A stretch of DNA of 63,618 bases, taken from assembly GCA_009773375.1 (NCBI GenBank), contig WRPH01000025.1, positions 1 through 63,618 of the forward strand, given 5' to 3'. The notes below the pieces were generated by a model. The model searched no databases. It was not told where the DNA came from and saw only the letters and a list, made by a program, of their open reading frames with translations. Positions 8,804 through 16,564 of this stretch are shown here, in pieces. Position numbers and translations under genes: made by a program. How positions within the stretch are numbered: the stretch's first letter is position 1; every line of letters starts with the position of its first letter. This stretch comes from Paracoccaceae bacterium (GTDB lineage: Bacteria > Pseudomonadota > Alphaproteobacteria > Rhodobacterales > Rhodobacteraceae).

Positions 8804-8900
8804 GACAAGGCTCCGGCAAAAGGGTTGCCAGACCATAACTGATCCGCGCCAAGCCGCAACCGGGGTAGAAAGTGAAAGGCAGCCGTTTGGATAGTCCAAT

Positions 8901-8940
8901 AAAAACAAAGCGCTGGCCGAAGCCAGCGCCTTTTGTTTTC
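8901..8940 (-). terminator. Terminator of tRNA-Tyr with UUCG loop
   Basis: On the minus strand an 8-bp stem GCGCTGGC/GCCAGCGC (8929-8922 and 8917-8910) is closed by a TTCG tetraloop and followed by TTTGTTTTTATT. It also has T runs on the + strand side. It ends the tRNA transcript 20 bases after its CCA end. Confidence 0.85.
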
Positions 8941-8958
8941 AGATCATCTTCGTAAAGA

Positions 8959-9042
8959 TGGTGGGCGATCCTGGGATCGAACCAGGCGTGAGTCGCCTCG
9001 GCGGAGTTACAGTCCGCTGCCACACCTTGTAGCATATCGCCC
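8959..9042 (-). tRNA. tRNA-Tyr (anticodon GTA), CCA encoded
   Basis: Read on the minus strand, a 7-bp acceptor (GGGCGAT with ATCGCCC) is followed by a D arm, an anticodon stem GCGGA/TCCGC with loop CTGTAAC (anticodon GTA), a class II-type variable arm of about 14 bases as expected for bacterial tRNA-Tyr, and a T arm CCTGG TTCGATC CCAGG. The discriminator A and 3' CCA are encoded. Length 84. Confidence 0.95.
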
Positions 9043-9052
9043 ACTGGCGGCG

Positions 9053-9081
9053 TGATTAGCGAAGCCATCCGGGGGCGTCAA
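9053..9081 (-). promoter_or_regulatory. Sigma-70 type promoter of tRNA-Tyr
   Basis: On the minus strand TTGACG (9081-9076) and TAATCA (9058-9053) are separated by exactly 17 bases, with the mature tRNA 5' end 10 bases further on. Good match to the housekeeping promoter. Confidence 0.75.
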
Positions 9082-9211
9082 GGGTGGTTGGGCGGAAAAA
9101 TGCAGCTTTCCCCCACGGGTGCAATAAGATGCCCCGATTTGCGACCGGCTCTTGCGCTGACGCGCGGGCCGCCGCATTGTCGCGCCCGGATGAAAAAGGG
9201 GCAGGCATACG

Positions 9212-9997
9212 ATGTCGGGTGCGAAAAAACCGTCTTGGGTGGTGGATAAAGAGCGCAATCGCCGCGCCGAGGCCCGCGAAACCGTGTGGCTGTTCGGCTT
9301 GCATGCGGTGCGCGATGCGCTGATGAACCCAAGCCGGGAAAAAATCCGGCTGGTGGTCACCAAGAACGCCCTCGACAAGCTGGAAGAAGCGGTCGCCGCC
9401 TCTGGCATGGAACCCGAACTGACCGATCCGCGGCATTTCTCGGTGCCGATCGACGAAGGCTCGGTGCATCAGGGCGCGGCACTGGAGGTCAAGCCGCTGA
9501 ACTGGGGCAATCTGGCCGATGTGGCGATTTCGGGCGCGGGCGAGCCGCTGATCGTGCTTCTGGACCGTGTCACCGACCCGCATAACGTCGGCGCGGTGCT
9601 GCGCTCGGCCGAAGTGTTCGGCGCGCGCGCCGTGGTGGCGCCGCGCCATCATTCCGCACCCGAAACCGGGGCCTTGGCGAAAACCGCCTCGGGCGCGCTG
9701 GAACGCCAGCCTTACCTGAAAGTGACCAATCTTGCCGAGGCGATGGTCGAGCTGAAGGAAATGGGCTATACTGTGATCGGGCTTGATGGCGATGGCACGG
9801 TGGAACTGGGTGCGGCGATGGCACAGGTCGGCAAACGCCCGGTCGCATTGGTGCTGGGCGCAGAAGGCCCCGGCCTGCGCGAAAAGACCCGCGAAACCTG
9901 CGACATGATCGCCCGCATTCCCTTCGCTGGCGGCTTTGGCAGCCTGAACGTGTCGAACGCCGCCGCAGTCGGGCTTTACGCGGCGGCTACCCGCTAA
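9212..9997 (+). CDS. rlmB: 23S rRNA 2'-O-methyltransferase, RlmB/TrmH family
   Basis: A 261-residue SPOUT methyltransferase. The N-terminal substrate-binding part begins WLFGLHAVRDAL. The catalytic domain has the three knot motifs: DRVTDPHNVGAVLRSAEVFGA (motif 1, Asn and Arg), LVLGAEGPGLREKTRETCD (motif 2) and LNVSNAAAVGLYAA (motif 3). RlmB methylates G2251 in the peptidyl-transferase P loop of 23S rRNA; other TrmH-like proteins modify tRNA, but the N-terminal domain fits RlmB. The ribosome site AAAGGGGCAGG precedes the ATG. It is divergent from tRNA-Tyr. Its stop codon is the first part of a dispersed 3' element. Confidence 0.88.
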   Translation: MSGAKKPSWVVDKERNRRAEARETVWLFGLHAVRDALMNPSREKIRLVVTKNALDKLEEAVAASGMEPELTDPRHFSVPIDEGSVHQGAALEVKPLNWGNLADVAISGAGEPLIVLLDRVTDPHNVGAVLRSAEVFGARAVVAPRHHSAPETGALAKTASGALERQPYLKVTNLAEAMVELKEMGYTVIGLDGDGTVELGAAMAQVGKRPVALVLGAEGPGLREKTRETCDMIARIPFAGGFGSLNVSNAAAVGLYAAATR

Positions 9998-10078
9998 AAC
10001 TTGTCTAAAATGGTCATCCTCTCTGCTCAAATATCCTCGGGGGAAAGGTGCTGCGCACCTTTGGGGGGCGAGCCCCCC
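9995..10078 (+). repeat. Dispersed 3'-end element, form A copy 1 (after rlmB)
   Basis: From the rlmB stop: TAAAACTTGTCTAAAATG, then GTCATCCTCTCTGCTC, AAATATCC and TCGGGGG, followed by two hairpins, AAAGGTG/CACCTTT (10044-10062) and GGGGGGC/GCCCCCC (10063-10078). The same order occurs after hisA, hisB and creA, always in the direction of the upstream gene. It may act as a 3' processing or termination element; there is no U-tract. The rest of the gap to the next gene (to 10278) shows only a weak 7-bp inverted repeat (10145-10174). Confidence 0.7.
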
Positions 10079-10278
10079 GTGACGCCGCAACCTGACCCAC
10101 CTTCACAAATCCGCGAGCCGATCTTTAACGTCGCCGCGTGGTCCCCATATCAGGAACACGAGCCGCAGATATGGAACTCCTGCGCTGCATGTTCACTGTC
10201 CCTCGTTCCACACCTTGGCGTTCCGGTCTCAGGCCTATACCCTGCCGGAGCGCCTTTTTCTTTGCCGGAGCCCAACCG

Positions 10279-10710
10279 ATGCCCGCCGCCCCCCCGCCAG
10301 ATGAGTCCCGGATCCGCGAGATCCTGACCTCGGTGAAAACCATCGCCCTTGTCGGCTGGTCGCCGAAACCCGACCGCCCCAGCCACAGCGTTGCAGCTTT
10401 TCTGGCCGCGCGTGGTTATCGGGTGATCCCGGTCAATCCGGGGCAGGCGGGCCAGACCGCGCTTGGTGAAGTGGTGCGGGCCTCGTTGGCCGAGATCGAC
10501 GGCGGCGTCGATATGGTCGAGATCTTCCGCCGTTCAGAAGAAGCTGGCGCCGTGGTGGACGAAGCCCTTGCCGCCTTCCCGGCCTTGCGCGCGATATGGA
10601 TGCAACTGGGCGTCGAGGATGCCGCCGCCGCCGCCCGCGCCGAGGCGCGTGGGGTGGCCGTGGTGATGAACCGCTGCCCCGCCATCGAGATCCCGCGTCT
10701 GGGCTTGTAG
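10279..10710 (+). CDS. CoA-binding domain protein (YccU family)
   Basis: A 143-residue single-domain Rossmann protein. The ATG at 10279 is preceded by CCGGAG. The sequence TIALVGWSPKPDRPSHSVAAFLAARGYRVIPVNPG is the typical opening of the CoA-binding (succinyl-CoA synthetase alpha N-terminal-like) family, and VEIFRR and AIWMQLGV with VVMNRCPAIEI are the usual later strands. The biochemical role of stand-alone members is not known. Length normal for YccU. The next gene downstream is on the other strand. Confidence 0.85.
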   Translation: MPAAPPPDESRIREILTSVKTIALVGWSPKPDRPSHSVAAFLAARGYRVIPVNPGQAGQTALGEVVRASLAEIDGGVDMVEIFRRSEEAGAVVDEALAAFPALRAIWMQLGVEDAAAAARAEARGVAVVMNRCPAIEIPRLGL

Positions 10711-10786
10711 GCGCGCGCGGGCCATCCAGCGTGATCTGATCGCGCGGCTGCGCCGCAAGCCTTTTGAGCGCTGCCGCGCGCGTGCG

Positions 10787-10818
10787 CTCCGCGCGGGGAT
10801 ATTTTTGCCAAGATGAAG
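10787..10818 (+). repeat. Dispersed intergenic element, form B copy 2 (single arm)
   Basis: GCGCGGGGATATTTTTGCCA then AGATGAAG matches the right arm of the elements at 2241-2270 and 18710-18743. No matching left arm is visible here, although a GC-rich inverted stretch (GCGCGG and CCGCGC) precedes it. It lies between the stop codons of two convergent genes. Confidence 0.55.
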
Positions 10819-10837
10819 TTGTGCCGTGCTGATGCTG

Positions 10838-11062
10838 TCAGGCCGCGCTGCCGCAGCGTTTGCAGGCGCGGTATCCGGCGGCGGTTGCCGCCTTTGCGCT
10901 GTCAAACAGCCGCAGATTTTGCCGTATCGGCGGGCGGGACGGGCAGCCGAAGCGGCAAAAGATGCCGGTTGTGGTCACGCCATAAACCCCGCCCCGAGAG
11001 GCTCGCGCCAGCAGGTCCTGCCAGTCTGGATCGCTTGGCAGTCGTCCGGGTTGCAGCTTCAT
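10838..11062 (-). CDS. Stand-alone Ada-type metal-binding domain protein
   Basis: A 74-residue protein whose start at 11062 is fixed by TGGAGG six bases before the ATG. It consists only of the N-terminal zinc domain of Ada: PSDPDWQDLLARASRGG, then FCRFGCPSRPP (the first two Cys, including the equivalent of the methyl-accepting Cys) and YRACKRCG (the second two). In Ada this domain takes methyl groups from DNA phosphotriesters and switches the protein to a transcription activator. The AraC-type and methyltransferase domains are absent, and the C-terminus ends right after the last Cys, so this could be an intact one-domain protein or a remnant. Confidence 0.75.
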   Translation of the reverse strand: MKLQPGRLPSDPDWQDLLARASRGGVYGVTTTGIFCRFGCPSRPPIRQNLRLFDSAKAATAAGYRACKRCGSAA

Positions 11063-11129
11063 GCCAGCCTCCAGATGCGGTTGGCAGAGCGTAAACCGAA
11101 CCACCGAACGGCTGCGACCCGGATCGTGC

Positions 11130-11522
11130 TTATTTCACCCGGCTCCAGGTGCCGCCATCTCGGCAAATCCCCAGCATGCAGCCGCGCACCGCCAGCTTGT
11201 TGCCTGCCAGAGTCATGTCGGAGTTATAGGTCTTGTCGCGGTCGGGCGACCAGACCTTGCCGTCGTCATAAAACCCGTCCGGATAGGCGACCATATCCCA
11301 GATGATGTTCTTGCCGATATTGTCGCTGGCAATCTCTTTGCCTGATCCGTCAAACGCCCGGATCAGCGTGCCGCAGAATGCTGCACCACAGGGCTTGATC
11401 TGCACATGGCCGAAATTGCCGTTATCGTCGGGCTTGGTCTTCCATACCCCTTCGACCGGGTCGGCAAGACCCGCGCCCGCCGCACAAATCAGCAGCGCCG
11501 CCAGCAGCATTTTCTTCATCAT
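11130..11522 (-). CDS. DUF2147 secreted protein
   Basis: A 130-residue protein with a Sec signal peptide (residues 1-20, ending GAGLA) and GGGAGGAAGACG before the first of two ATGs. The mature part begins DPVEGVWKT and contains [17 protein letters not shown] and [17 protein letters not shown], characteristic of DUF2147, a small periplasmic beta-barrel family of unknown role. Three or four Cys could form disulfides. It is divergent from hisA with 135 bases between the starts. Confidence 0.85.
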   Translation of the reverse strand: MMKKMLLAALLICAAGAGLADPVEGVWKTKPDDNGNFGHVQIKPCGAAFCGTLIRAFDGSGKEIASDNIGKNIIWDMVAYPDGFYDDGKVWSPDRDKTYNSDMTLAGNKLAVRGCMLGICRDGGTWSRVK

Positions 11523-11657
11523 CGTCTTCCTCCCTCAAGGCTTGCCGCAAGGTTTGCCCGCATTTCTGCGCCGATCAACCGTGACGTCGGGTCGCGCGGG
11601 TCTTGGCAATTGCGTGACGGCTGCTTAAGAGCCAAGCAAAGTCATGGAGACCTTGCG

Positions 11658-12377
11658 ATGATCCTTTATCCGGCGATTGATCTGAAAGACGGCCAATGCG
11701 TGCGGCTGTTGCGTGGCGAGATGGCAGCGGCGACCGTGTTCGGTGATGATCCGGCGGCGCAAGCGCTGAAGTTTCAGGATGCGGGCTGCGCATGGCTGCA
11801 TCTGGTTGACCTCAACGGTGCCTTTGCCGGAGCGCCGGTGAACGCCGCAGCGGTCGAGGCGATTCTGGCCGCCGTCAAGGTGCCTGCCCAGCTTGGCGGC
11901 GGCATCCGCGATATGGCGACAATTGCGATGTGGCTGGAAAAGGGTCTTGCCCGCGTGATCCTTGGCACCGTCGCGGTGGAAAACCCCGCCCTGGTGCGCG
12001 AGGCAGCAAAGGCCTTTCCCGGCAAGGTCGCGGTGGGCATTGACGCGCGCAAGGGCTTTGTCGCCACCAAGGGCTGGGCGACGGAAACCACGGTGCAGGC
12101 CACCGATCTGGCGCGCAGTTTTGAGGACGCAGGCGTCGCCGCATTGATTTATACCGACATCGACCGCGACGGCGCGATGCAAGGCCCGAACATCGAAGCG
12201 ACCGAGGCTTTGGCCCGCGCGGTGTCGATCCCGGTGATCGCCAGCGGTGGCGTCAGCCGTATGGCCGATCTGATCGCGCTGCGCGAGACCGGGGTGATCG
12301 CGGGGGCGATCTCGGGCCGCGCGCTTTACGACGGCGCGATTGATCTGGCCGAGGCGCTTGCGGCCCTGAAACGCTAA
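11658..12377 (+). CDS. hisA: Phosphoribosylformimino-AICAR ribotide isomerase HisA
   Basis: A 239-residue TIM barrel (GGAGA before the ATG). It catalyses the fourth step of histidine synthesis, an Amadori rearrangement of ProFAR. First catalytic Asp in [14 protein letters not shown], second in [12 protein letters not shown]; phosphate sites GGGIRD and VIASGGVS. This is the first gene of the hisA-hisF-hisE unit. A dispersed element begins at the base after its stop codon and separates it from hisF by 118 bases. Confidence 0.95.
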   Translation: MILYPAIDLKDGQCVRLLRGEMAAATVFGDDPAAQALKFQDAGCAWLHLVDLNGAFAGAPVNAAAVEAILAAVKVPAQLGGGIRDMATIAMWLEKGLARVILGTVAVENPALVREAAKAFPGKVAVGIDARKGFVATKGWATETTVQATDLARSFEDAGVAALIYTDIDRDGAMQGPNIEATEALARAVSIPVIASGGVSRMADLIALRETGVIAGAISGRALYDGAIDLAEALAALKR

Positions 12378-12447
12378 GGTCATCCTCTCTGCCCAAATAT
12401 CCTCGGGGGGGGAGGCGCTTGCGCCGAGGGGGCGCGAGCGCCCCCTT
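12375..12447 (+). repeat. Dispersed 3'-end element, form A copy 2 (after hisA)
   Basis: The hisA stop TAA is followed at once by GGTCATCCTCTCTGCCC, AAATATCC and TCGGGGG, then hairpins GGCGC/GCGCC (about 12413-12424) and GGGGGCGCGAGCGCCCCC (about 12429-12447). Same order and orientation as after rlmB, but without the 14-base segment between stop and GTCATCC. Confidence 0.7.
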
Positions 12448-12495
12448 CCGCCTTCGCCCCTTTCCCCGACCCGCCGCACACGCTAAGGTTCGCCC

Positions 12496-13257
12496 ATGCT
12501 GAAAACCCGCCTGATCCCCTGCCTTGATGTTGCCGATGGCCGTGTGGTCAAAGGCGTGAATTTCGTTGGTCTGCGCGATGCCGGCGATCCGGTCGAAGCT
12601 GCCCGCGCCTATGATGCGGCGGGGGCGGACGAGCTGTGTTTTCTGGATATCCACGCCACGCATGAAAATCGCGGCACCATGTTCGATCTGGTGACGCGCA
12701 CCGCCGAGGCCTGCTTCATGCCGCTGACGGTCGGCGGCGGGGTGCGCAGCCATGAAGATGTGCGCGCGCTTTTGCTGGCAGGGGCGGACAAGGTCTCGTT
12801 CAACTCTGCCGCCGTTGCCAACCCCGATGTGGTGGCCGAGGCGGCGGATCGTTTTGGCAGTCAGTGCATCGTGGTGGCGATCGACGCCAAAACCCTCGCC
12901 CCCGGCAAATGGGAGATTTTTACCCATGGCGGTCGCAAATCCACTGGCATTGATGCGGTGGAATTTGCGCGTCTGGTCGTGGCAAAGGGGGCGGGCGAGA
13001 TCTTGCTGACCTCGATGGACCGTGACGGCACCCGCGCCGGCTTCAACCTGCCGCTGACCCGCGCGATTGCGGATGCGGTTTCGGTGCCGGTGATCGCCTC
13101 CGGCGGCGTCGGCACCTTGCAGCATCTGGTCGATGGTGTGGTCGAGGGCGGTGCCAGTGCGGTGCTGGCGGCGTCGATCTTCCACTTTGGCGAATTCAGC
13201 ATTGCCGAGGCCAAGGCCTATATGGTGGCGCATGGCATTCCGATGCGGTTGTCATAA
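12496..13257 (+). CDS. hisF: Imidazole glycerol phosphate synthase cyclase subunit HisF
   Basis: A 253-residue TIM barrel that uses ammonia from HisH to make imidazole glycerol phosphate and AICAR. Catalytic Asp residues lie in [15 protein letters not shown] and VVAIDAKT; phosphate loops are VGGGVR and IASGGVG. It partners with HisH, whose gene is on the opposite strand 0.4 kb away. Very close upstream of hisE. Confidence 0.95.
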   Translation: MLKTRLIPCLDVADGRVVKGVNFVGLRDAGDPVEAARAYDAAGADELCFLDIHATHENRGTMFDLVTRTAEACFMPLTVGGGVRSHEDVRALLLAGADKVSFNSAAVANPDVVAEAADRFGSQCIVVAIDAKTLAPGKWEIFTHGGRKSTGIDAVEFARLVVAKGAGEILLTSMDRDGTRAGFNLPLTRAIADAVSVPVIASGGVGTLQHLVDGVVEGGASAVLAASIFHFGEFSIAEAKAYMVAHGIPMRLS

Positions 13258-13267
13258 GGATATGGAT

Positions 13268-13576
13268 ATGAACGCCTTAAGCAGACTTGCCGCCACGATT
13301 TTCGCGCGGAAATCGGCTGACCCGGAAAGCTCATGGACAGCCAAGTTGCTGGCAAAAGGCCCGGAGAAATGCGCCGAGAAATTTGGCGAAGAGGCGGTCG
13401 AGGCGATCATCGAGGCGGTGAAGGGCGACCGCGCCAAGCTGACCGCCGAGGCGGCGGATGTGCTGTATCACCTGCTGGTGATGCTGGCCGCGCGCGATGT
13501 GACGCTGGCGGATGTGCTGGCGGAACTGGAGCGCCGCGAAGGTGTCTCGGGCATCGCCGAGAAGGCCGCACGCTAA
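13268..13576 (+). CDS. hisE: Phosphoribosyl-ATP pyrophosphatase HisE
   Basis: A 102-residue all-helical hydrolase that removes pyrophosphate from PR-ATP, the second step of histidine synthesis. Core motif: [20 protein letters not shown] with [13 protein letters not shown], the MazG-like metal site. The start at 13268 is preferred over ATG 13262 because AAGGA (13256-13260) is only one base from the latter and seven from the former. The hisF stop is part of the same AAGGA, so the genes are translationally close. A monofunctional HisE, not fused to HisI. Confidence 0.92.
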   Translation: MNALSRLAATIFARKSADPESSWTAKLLAKGPEKCAEKFGEEAVEAIIEAVKGDRAKLTAEAADVLYHLLVMLAARDVTLADVLAELERREGVSGIAEKAAR

Positions 13577-13579
13577 GGC

Positions 13580-13608
13580 GCGGTGCGTGCAAGCACGCAC
13601 CCTACCTC
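13580..13608. repeat. 29-bp palindromic repeat, copy 1 (after hisE)
   Basis: GCGGTGCGTGCAAGCACGCA followed by CCCTACCTC, containing the hairpin GGTGCGTGC/GCACGCACC. An inverted copy with one mismatch is at 33780-33808. The rest of the gap to hisH (to 13700) contains only a short GTCC/GGAC hairpin near 13677-13690. Confidence 0.75.
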
Positions 13609-13700
13609 ATGCGGGCAATCCTTAAGATTGCGTGAACGTCAGCCTGCAAGCCATTGAATTTTTGGGGCCAGCTTGGTGTCCGCGCGTGGACATTGCCCGC

Positions 13701-14351
13701 TCACGGCTTCCAGCGCAGGAAATTGCCGATCAGCCGCAGCCCGACGGCTTGCGATTTTTCCGGGTGAAACTGCATCCCCAGCATCGTATCACGGCCGATG
13801 ATCGCGGTGATATCCCCGGCATAATCGACATGCGCCAGCCGATGCGCCGGGTTTTCGACGCGGAAGTGGTAGGAGTGGACAAAATAGGCGTGATCGCCGG
13901 TCTTGATGCCATCCAGCACCGGATGCGGCCCAAAGGACTGTTCGTCGATCACCAGATCATTCCAGCCCATATGCGGCACTTTCAGCGCCGGGTTTGCCGG
14001 GGTGATCTTGACCACCTCGCCCGGAATCCAGCCAAAGCCTGCGGTGTCTTCATATTCGCGCCCCCAGCTTGCCATCATCTGCATGCCGACGCAGATGCCC
14101 AGGAAGGGGCGGGCGCGGGAGGTGACGGCCTCTGCAATCGCCTCGAACAGCCCGCCGTAAGACCCGAGCGCGCGGCGGCAGGACGGGAAGGCACCATCGC
14201 CCGGCAGCACAATCCGGTCGGCGCGGGCGACATCTTCGGGGCGTGACGAGACCAGCACGTCGCCGCTGCCGGTTTCCTGCGCCATGCGCTGGAAGGCCTT
14301 TTCGGCCGAGTGCAGATTGCCGGAATCGTAATCGACGAGGACGGTGAGCAT
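13701..14351 (-). CDS. hisH: Imidazole glycerol phosphate synthase amidotransferase subunit HisH
   Basis: A 216-residue class I glutamine amidotransferase. It opens VLVDYDSGNLHSAEKAF, has the nucleophile in FLGICVGMQMM and the catalytic His-Glu in QFHPEKS. It feeds ammonia to HisF. It follows hisB on the minus strand after a 66-base gap that holds a dispersed element, and its 3' end faces hisE. Confidence 0.95.
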   Translation of the reverse strand: MLTVLVDYDSGNLHSAEKAFQRMAQETGSGDVLVSSRPEDVARADRIVLPGDGAFPSCRRALGSYGGLFEAIAEAVTSRARPFLGICVGMQMMASWGREYEDTAGFGWIPGEVVKITPANPALKVPHMGWNDLVIDEQSFGPHPVLDGIKTGDHAYFVHSYHFRVENPAHRLAHVDYAGDITAIIGRDTMLGMQFHPEKSQAVGLRLIGNFLRWKP

Positions 14352-14379
14352 CTTGAAGCGCCTGTTCTGCCGGAAGGGC

Positions 14380-14420
14380 GGAGCCTCCGGCGGGGATATT
14401 TGAGCAGAGAGGATGACCTA
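14380..14420 (-). repeat. Dispersed 3'-end element, form A copy 3 (after hisB)
   Basis: Read on the minus strand, the hisB stop TAG runs straight into GTCATCCTCTCTGCTC, AAATATCC and CCGCCGGAGGC. It overlaps the stop codon. The arm CCGCCGGAGGC is also part of the form B element at 18672-18690, which links the two forms. Confidence 0.7.
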
Positions 14421-15005
14421 GAGCGCGCCCTTGGTCGAGGGCAGCACGCCGGCCTGGCGCGGGTCTGGCTCCACTGCTTCGCGCAGGGCGCGGGCGACGG
14501 CTTTGAAAGCGGCCTCGGCGATGTGGTGGTTGTTCAGCCCGTGGATCAGATCGACATGCAGAGTGATGCCGCCGTGGGTTGCGAAAGCCTGAAAGAATTC
14601 GCGCACCAGTTCGGTATCGAAGCTGCCGATCTTGGCGGCGGTGAACGGCAGGTTCCACACCAGAAACGGCCGCGCCGACAGATCGAGGGCGCAGGCGACC
14701 TGGGTGTCATCCATGGCGAGGCGAAAGTGACCGTAGCGGCGGATGCCTTTCTTGTCGCCCAAGGCGCGGGTCAGCGCCTGACCCAGAGCGATGCCGACGT
14801 CTTCGACGGTGTGGTGGTCGTCGATATGCAGATCGCCCTTGGCCTGCACGGTGATGTCGATCAGCGCGTGTTTCGCCAGTTGATCCAGCATGTGGTCGAA
14901 AAAACCGACCCCGGTCTGGCAGGCAGACAGGCCGCTGCCGTCGAGGTTCACCGCGACGGCGATGGCGGTTTCGTTGGTGGTGCGGGTGATTTCGGCGCGG
15001 CGCAT
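14418..15005 (-). CDS. hisB: Imidazoleglycerol-phosphate dehydratase HisB
   Basis: A 195-residue monofunctional dehydratase (the bacterial norm outside enterics), dehydrating imidazole glycerol phosphate to the acetol phosphate. Manganese motifs are visible: [14 protein letters not shown] near residues 39-52 and [16 protein letters not shown] near 70-85, with a second HHI in the C-terminal half. First gene of the hisB-hisH unit, divergent from the phosphohexomutase gene. Confidence 0.95.
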   Translation of the reverse strand: MRRAEITRTTNETAIAVAVNLDGSGLSACQTGVGFFDHMLDQLAKHALIDITVQAKGDLHIDDHHTVEDVGIALGQALTRALGDKKGIRRYGHFRLAMDDTQVACALDLSARPFLVWNLPFTAAKIGSFDTELVREFFQAFATHGGITLHVDLIHGLNNHHIAEAAFKAVARALREAVEPDPRQAGVLPSTKGAL

Positions 15006-15138
15006 GGCTGGCTCCCAGAGGATGGTGCTGCCTTATAGGCCGGGGGGGCGGATTTGAAAAGCCGCAGCGGGGAAAAGCAGTGGAGCTTGGCCGCTAGGTC
15101 TGTATGTTGGCGCGCGATGATTGCGCGAAAGGCACCCA

Positions 15139-16506
15139 ATGACTGACCTCAGCTGTTTCAAAGCCTATGATATTCGGGGACGTCTTGGCGCGGAACTGAA
15201 TGAAGATGTTGCCCGCAGGGTCGGACGCGCCTTTGCCGAGGTGTTGGGGGCCAGGCGGGTGGTGCTGGGCCGCGATTGTCGTGCCTCGTCCGCGGCCTTG
15301 GCGGCGGCGGTGGCGGAAGGGCTGCTGGCGGCTGGGGTTGAGGTGCAGGATCTGGGGCTTTGCGGCACGGAAGAGATGTATTTTGCCACCACGGCGTTGG
15401 CTGCGGATGGCGGGATCGAGGTGACGGCCTCGCATAATCCGATGGATTACAACGGCATGAAGATGGTGCTGCGCGGCTCGGCACCGTTGGATGCAGCCAG
15501 CGGGTTGGCGGCGATCAAGGCGCTGGCGCAGACTGCCGATTTCGCACCAAAGGTTCCGGGCGGGCGGGTGGTCGATGCGCAAGCGGTCCGCGGGGATTAT
15601 GTGCAGCGGGTGTTGTCTTTTGTCGATATCGCCGCGTTGCGGCCAATGAAGATCGTGGTGAACGCGGGCAATGGCGCGGCGGGGCCGACGTTTGATGCGA
15701 TTGCGGCGGCACTGGCCGGGGCTGGGGCTCCGCTGGAGTTCATCCGCATGCATCACGCGCCGGACGGCAGCTTTCCCAACGGCATTCCGAACCCGCTGTT
15801 GCCAGAAAATCAGCCAGTGACTGCCGAGGCGGTGCGGGCCGCCGGGGCCGATATGGGCGTGGCCTGGGATGGCGATTTCGACCGCTGTTTCCTGTTCGAC
15901 AGCGATGGCACGTTTGTGCCGGGCGAATATGTGGTGGGGCTTCTGGCCGATGTGTTCGTGGCGAAAGAGCCGGGGGCGGTGATCATCCACGACCCGCGGG
16001 TGATCTGGAACACGCTGGATGTGGTGGCGCGGGCGGGCGGGCGGGCAGTGGCGTCGCGCACCGGCCATGCGTTTCTGAAGCAGGCGCTGCGCGATACGGG
16101 CGCGGTTTATGGCGGCGAGATGTCGGCGCATCACTATTTCCGCGATTTCATGGCCTGCGATTCCGGTATGATCCCCTGGCTTTTGGTGGCCGAACTGATG
16201 GGGCGGAGCGGCCAGAGCCTTGCGCAATTGCTGGCGGCGCGGCGGGCGGCGTTTCCATCCTCGGGAGAGATCAATTTCCGGGTGGCAGATGTGGGCGCGG
16301 TGGTGGCGCGGATCGAGGCAGCCTATGCGCCTCGTGCCCAGGCGCGCGACGATCTGGATGGGCTAAGTCTTGATTTCGGCGATTGGCGATTCAATCTGCG
16401 TGCCTCAAACACCGAACCGTTGCTGCGGCTGAATGTGGAATCACGCGGGCGGCCCGATCTGGTGGCGCAGGGCGTGGCCGAGATTTCGGAGCGGATTGCA
16501 GGCTGA
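15139..16506 (+). CDS. Phosphomannomutase/phosphoglucomutase (ManB/AlgC type)
   Basis: A 455-residue alpha-D-phosphohexomutase starting at ATG 15139 (AAAGG upstream). All four domain signatures are present: the phosphoserine loop TASHNPMDYNG (Ser98), metal loop WDGDFDRCFLFD, sugar-binding loop GGEMSAHHYFRDF, and phosphate-binding loop RASNTEPLLRLN. The GEMSAHH sequence is the bifunctional PMM/PGM type. It makes mannose-1-phosphate (GDP-sugars) and/or glucose-1-phosphate for polysaccharide. It is not GlmM, which has SGEQSGH and is not in this window. A strong terminator follows. Confidence 0.9.
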   Translation: MTDLSCFKAYDIRGRLGAELNEDVARRVGRAFAEVLGARRVVLGRDCRASSAALAAAVAEGLLAAGVEVQDLGLCGTEEMYFATTALAADGGIEVTASHNPMDYNGMKMVLRGSAPLDAASGLAAIKALAQTADFAPKVPGGRVVDAQAVRGDYVQRVLSFVDIAALRPMKIVVNAGNGAAGPTFDAIAAALAGAGAPLEFIRMHHAPDGSFPNGIPNPLLPENQPVTAEAVRAAGADMGVAWDGDFDRCFLFDSDGTFVPGEYVVGLLADVFVAKEPGAVIIHDPRVIWNTLDVVARAGGRAVASRTGHAFLKQALRDTGAVYGGEMSAHHYFRDFMACDSGMIPWLLVAELMGRSGQSLAQLLAARRAAFPSSGEINFRVADVGAVVARIEAAYAPRAQARDDLDGLSLDFGDWRFNLRASNTEPLLRLNVESRGRPDLVAQGVAEISERIAG

Positions 16507-16518
16507 TTTGGCACGAAA

Positions 16519-16546
16519 AAACCCGCCCTTTTCGGGCGGGTTTGTC
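16519..16546. terminator. Bidirectional intrinsic terminator
   Basis: A 10-bp stem AAACCCGCCC (16519-16528) and GGGCGGGTTT (16534-16543) with loop TTTTC, an A run on the left and T run on the right. It serves the phosphohexomutase gene and the convergent L,D-transpeptidase gene. Confidence 0.85.
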
Positions 16547-16564
16547 AGCTGAAGGGCGGGCCGA

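Noticed and set aside
15139..16506. Phosphohexomutase as the missing GlmM of the UDP-GlcNAc route
   Set aside because: The substrate loop is GEMSAHH rather than the SGEQSGH expected for GlmM, so PMM/PGM is the better call.
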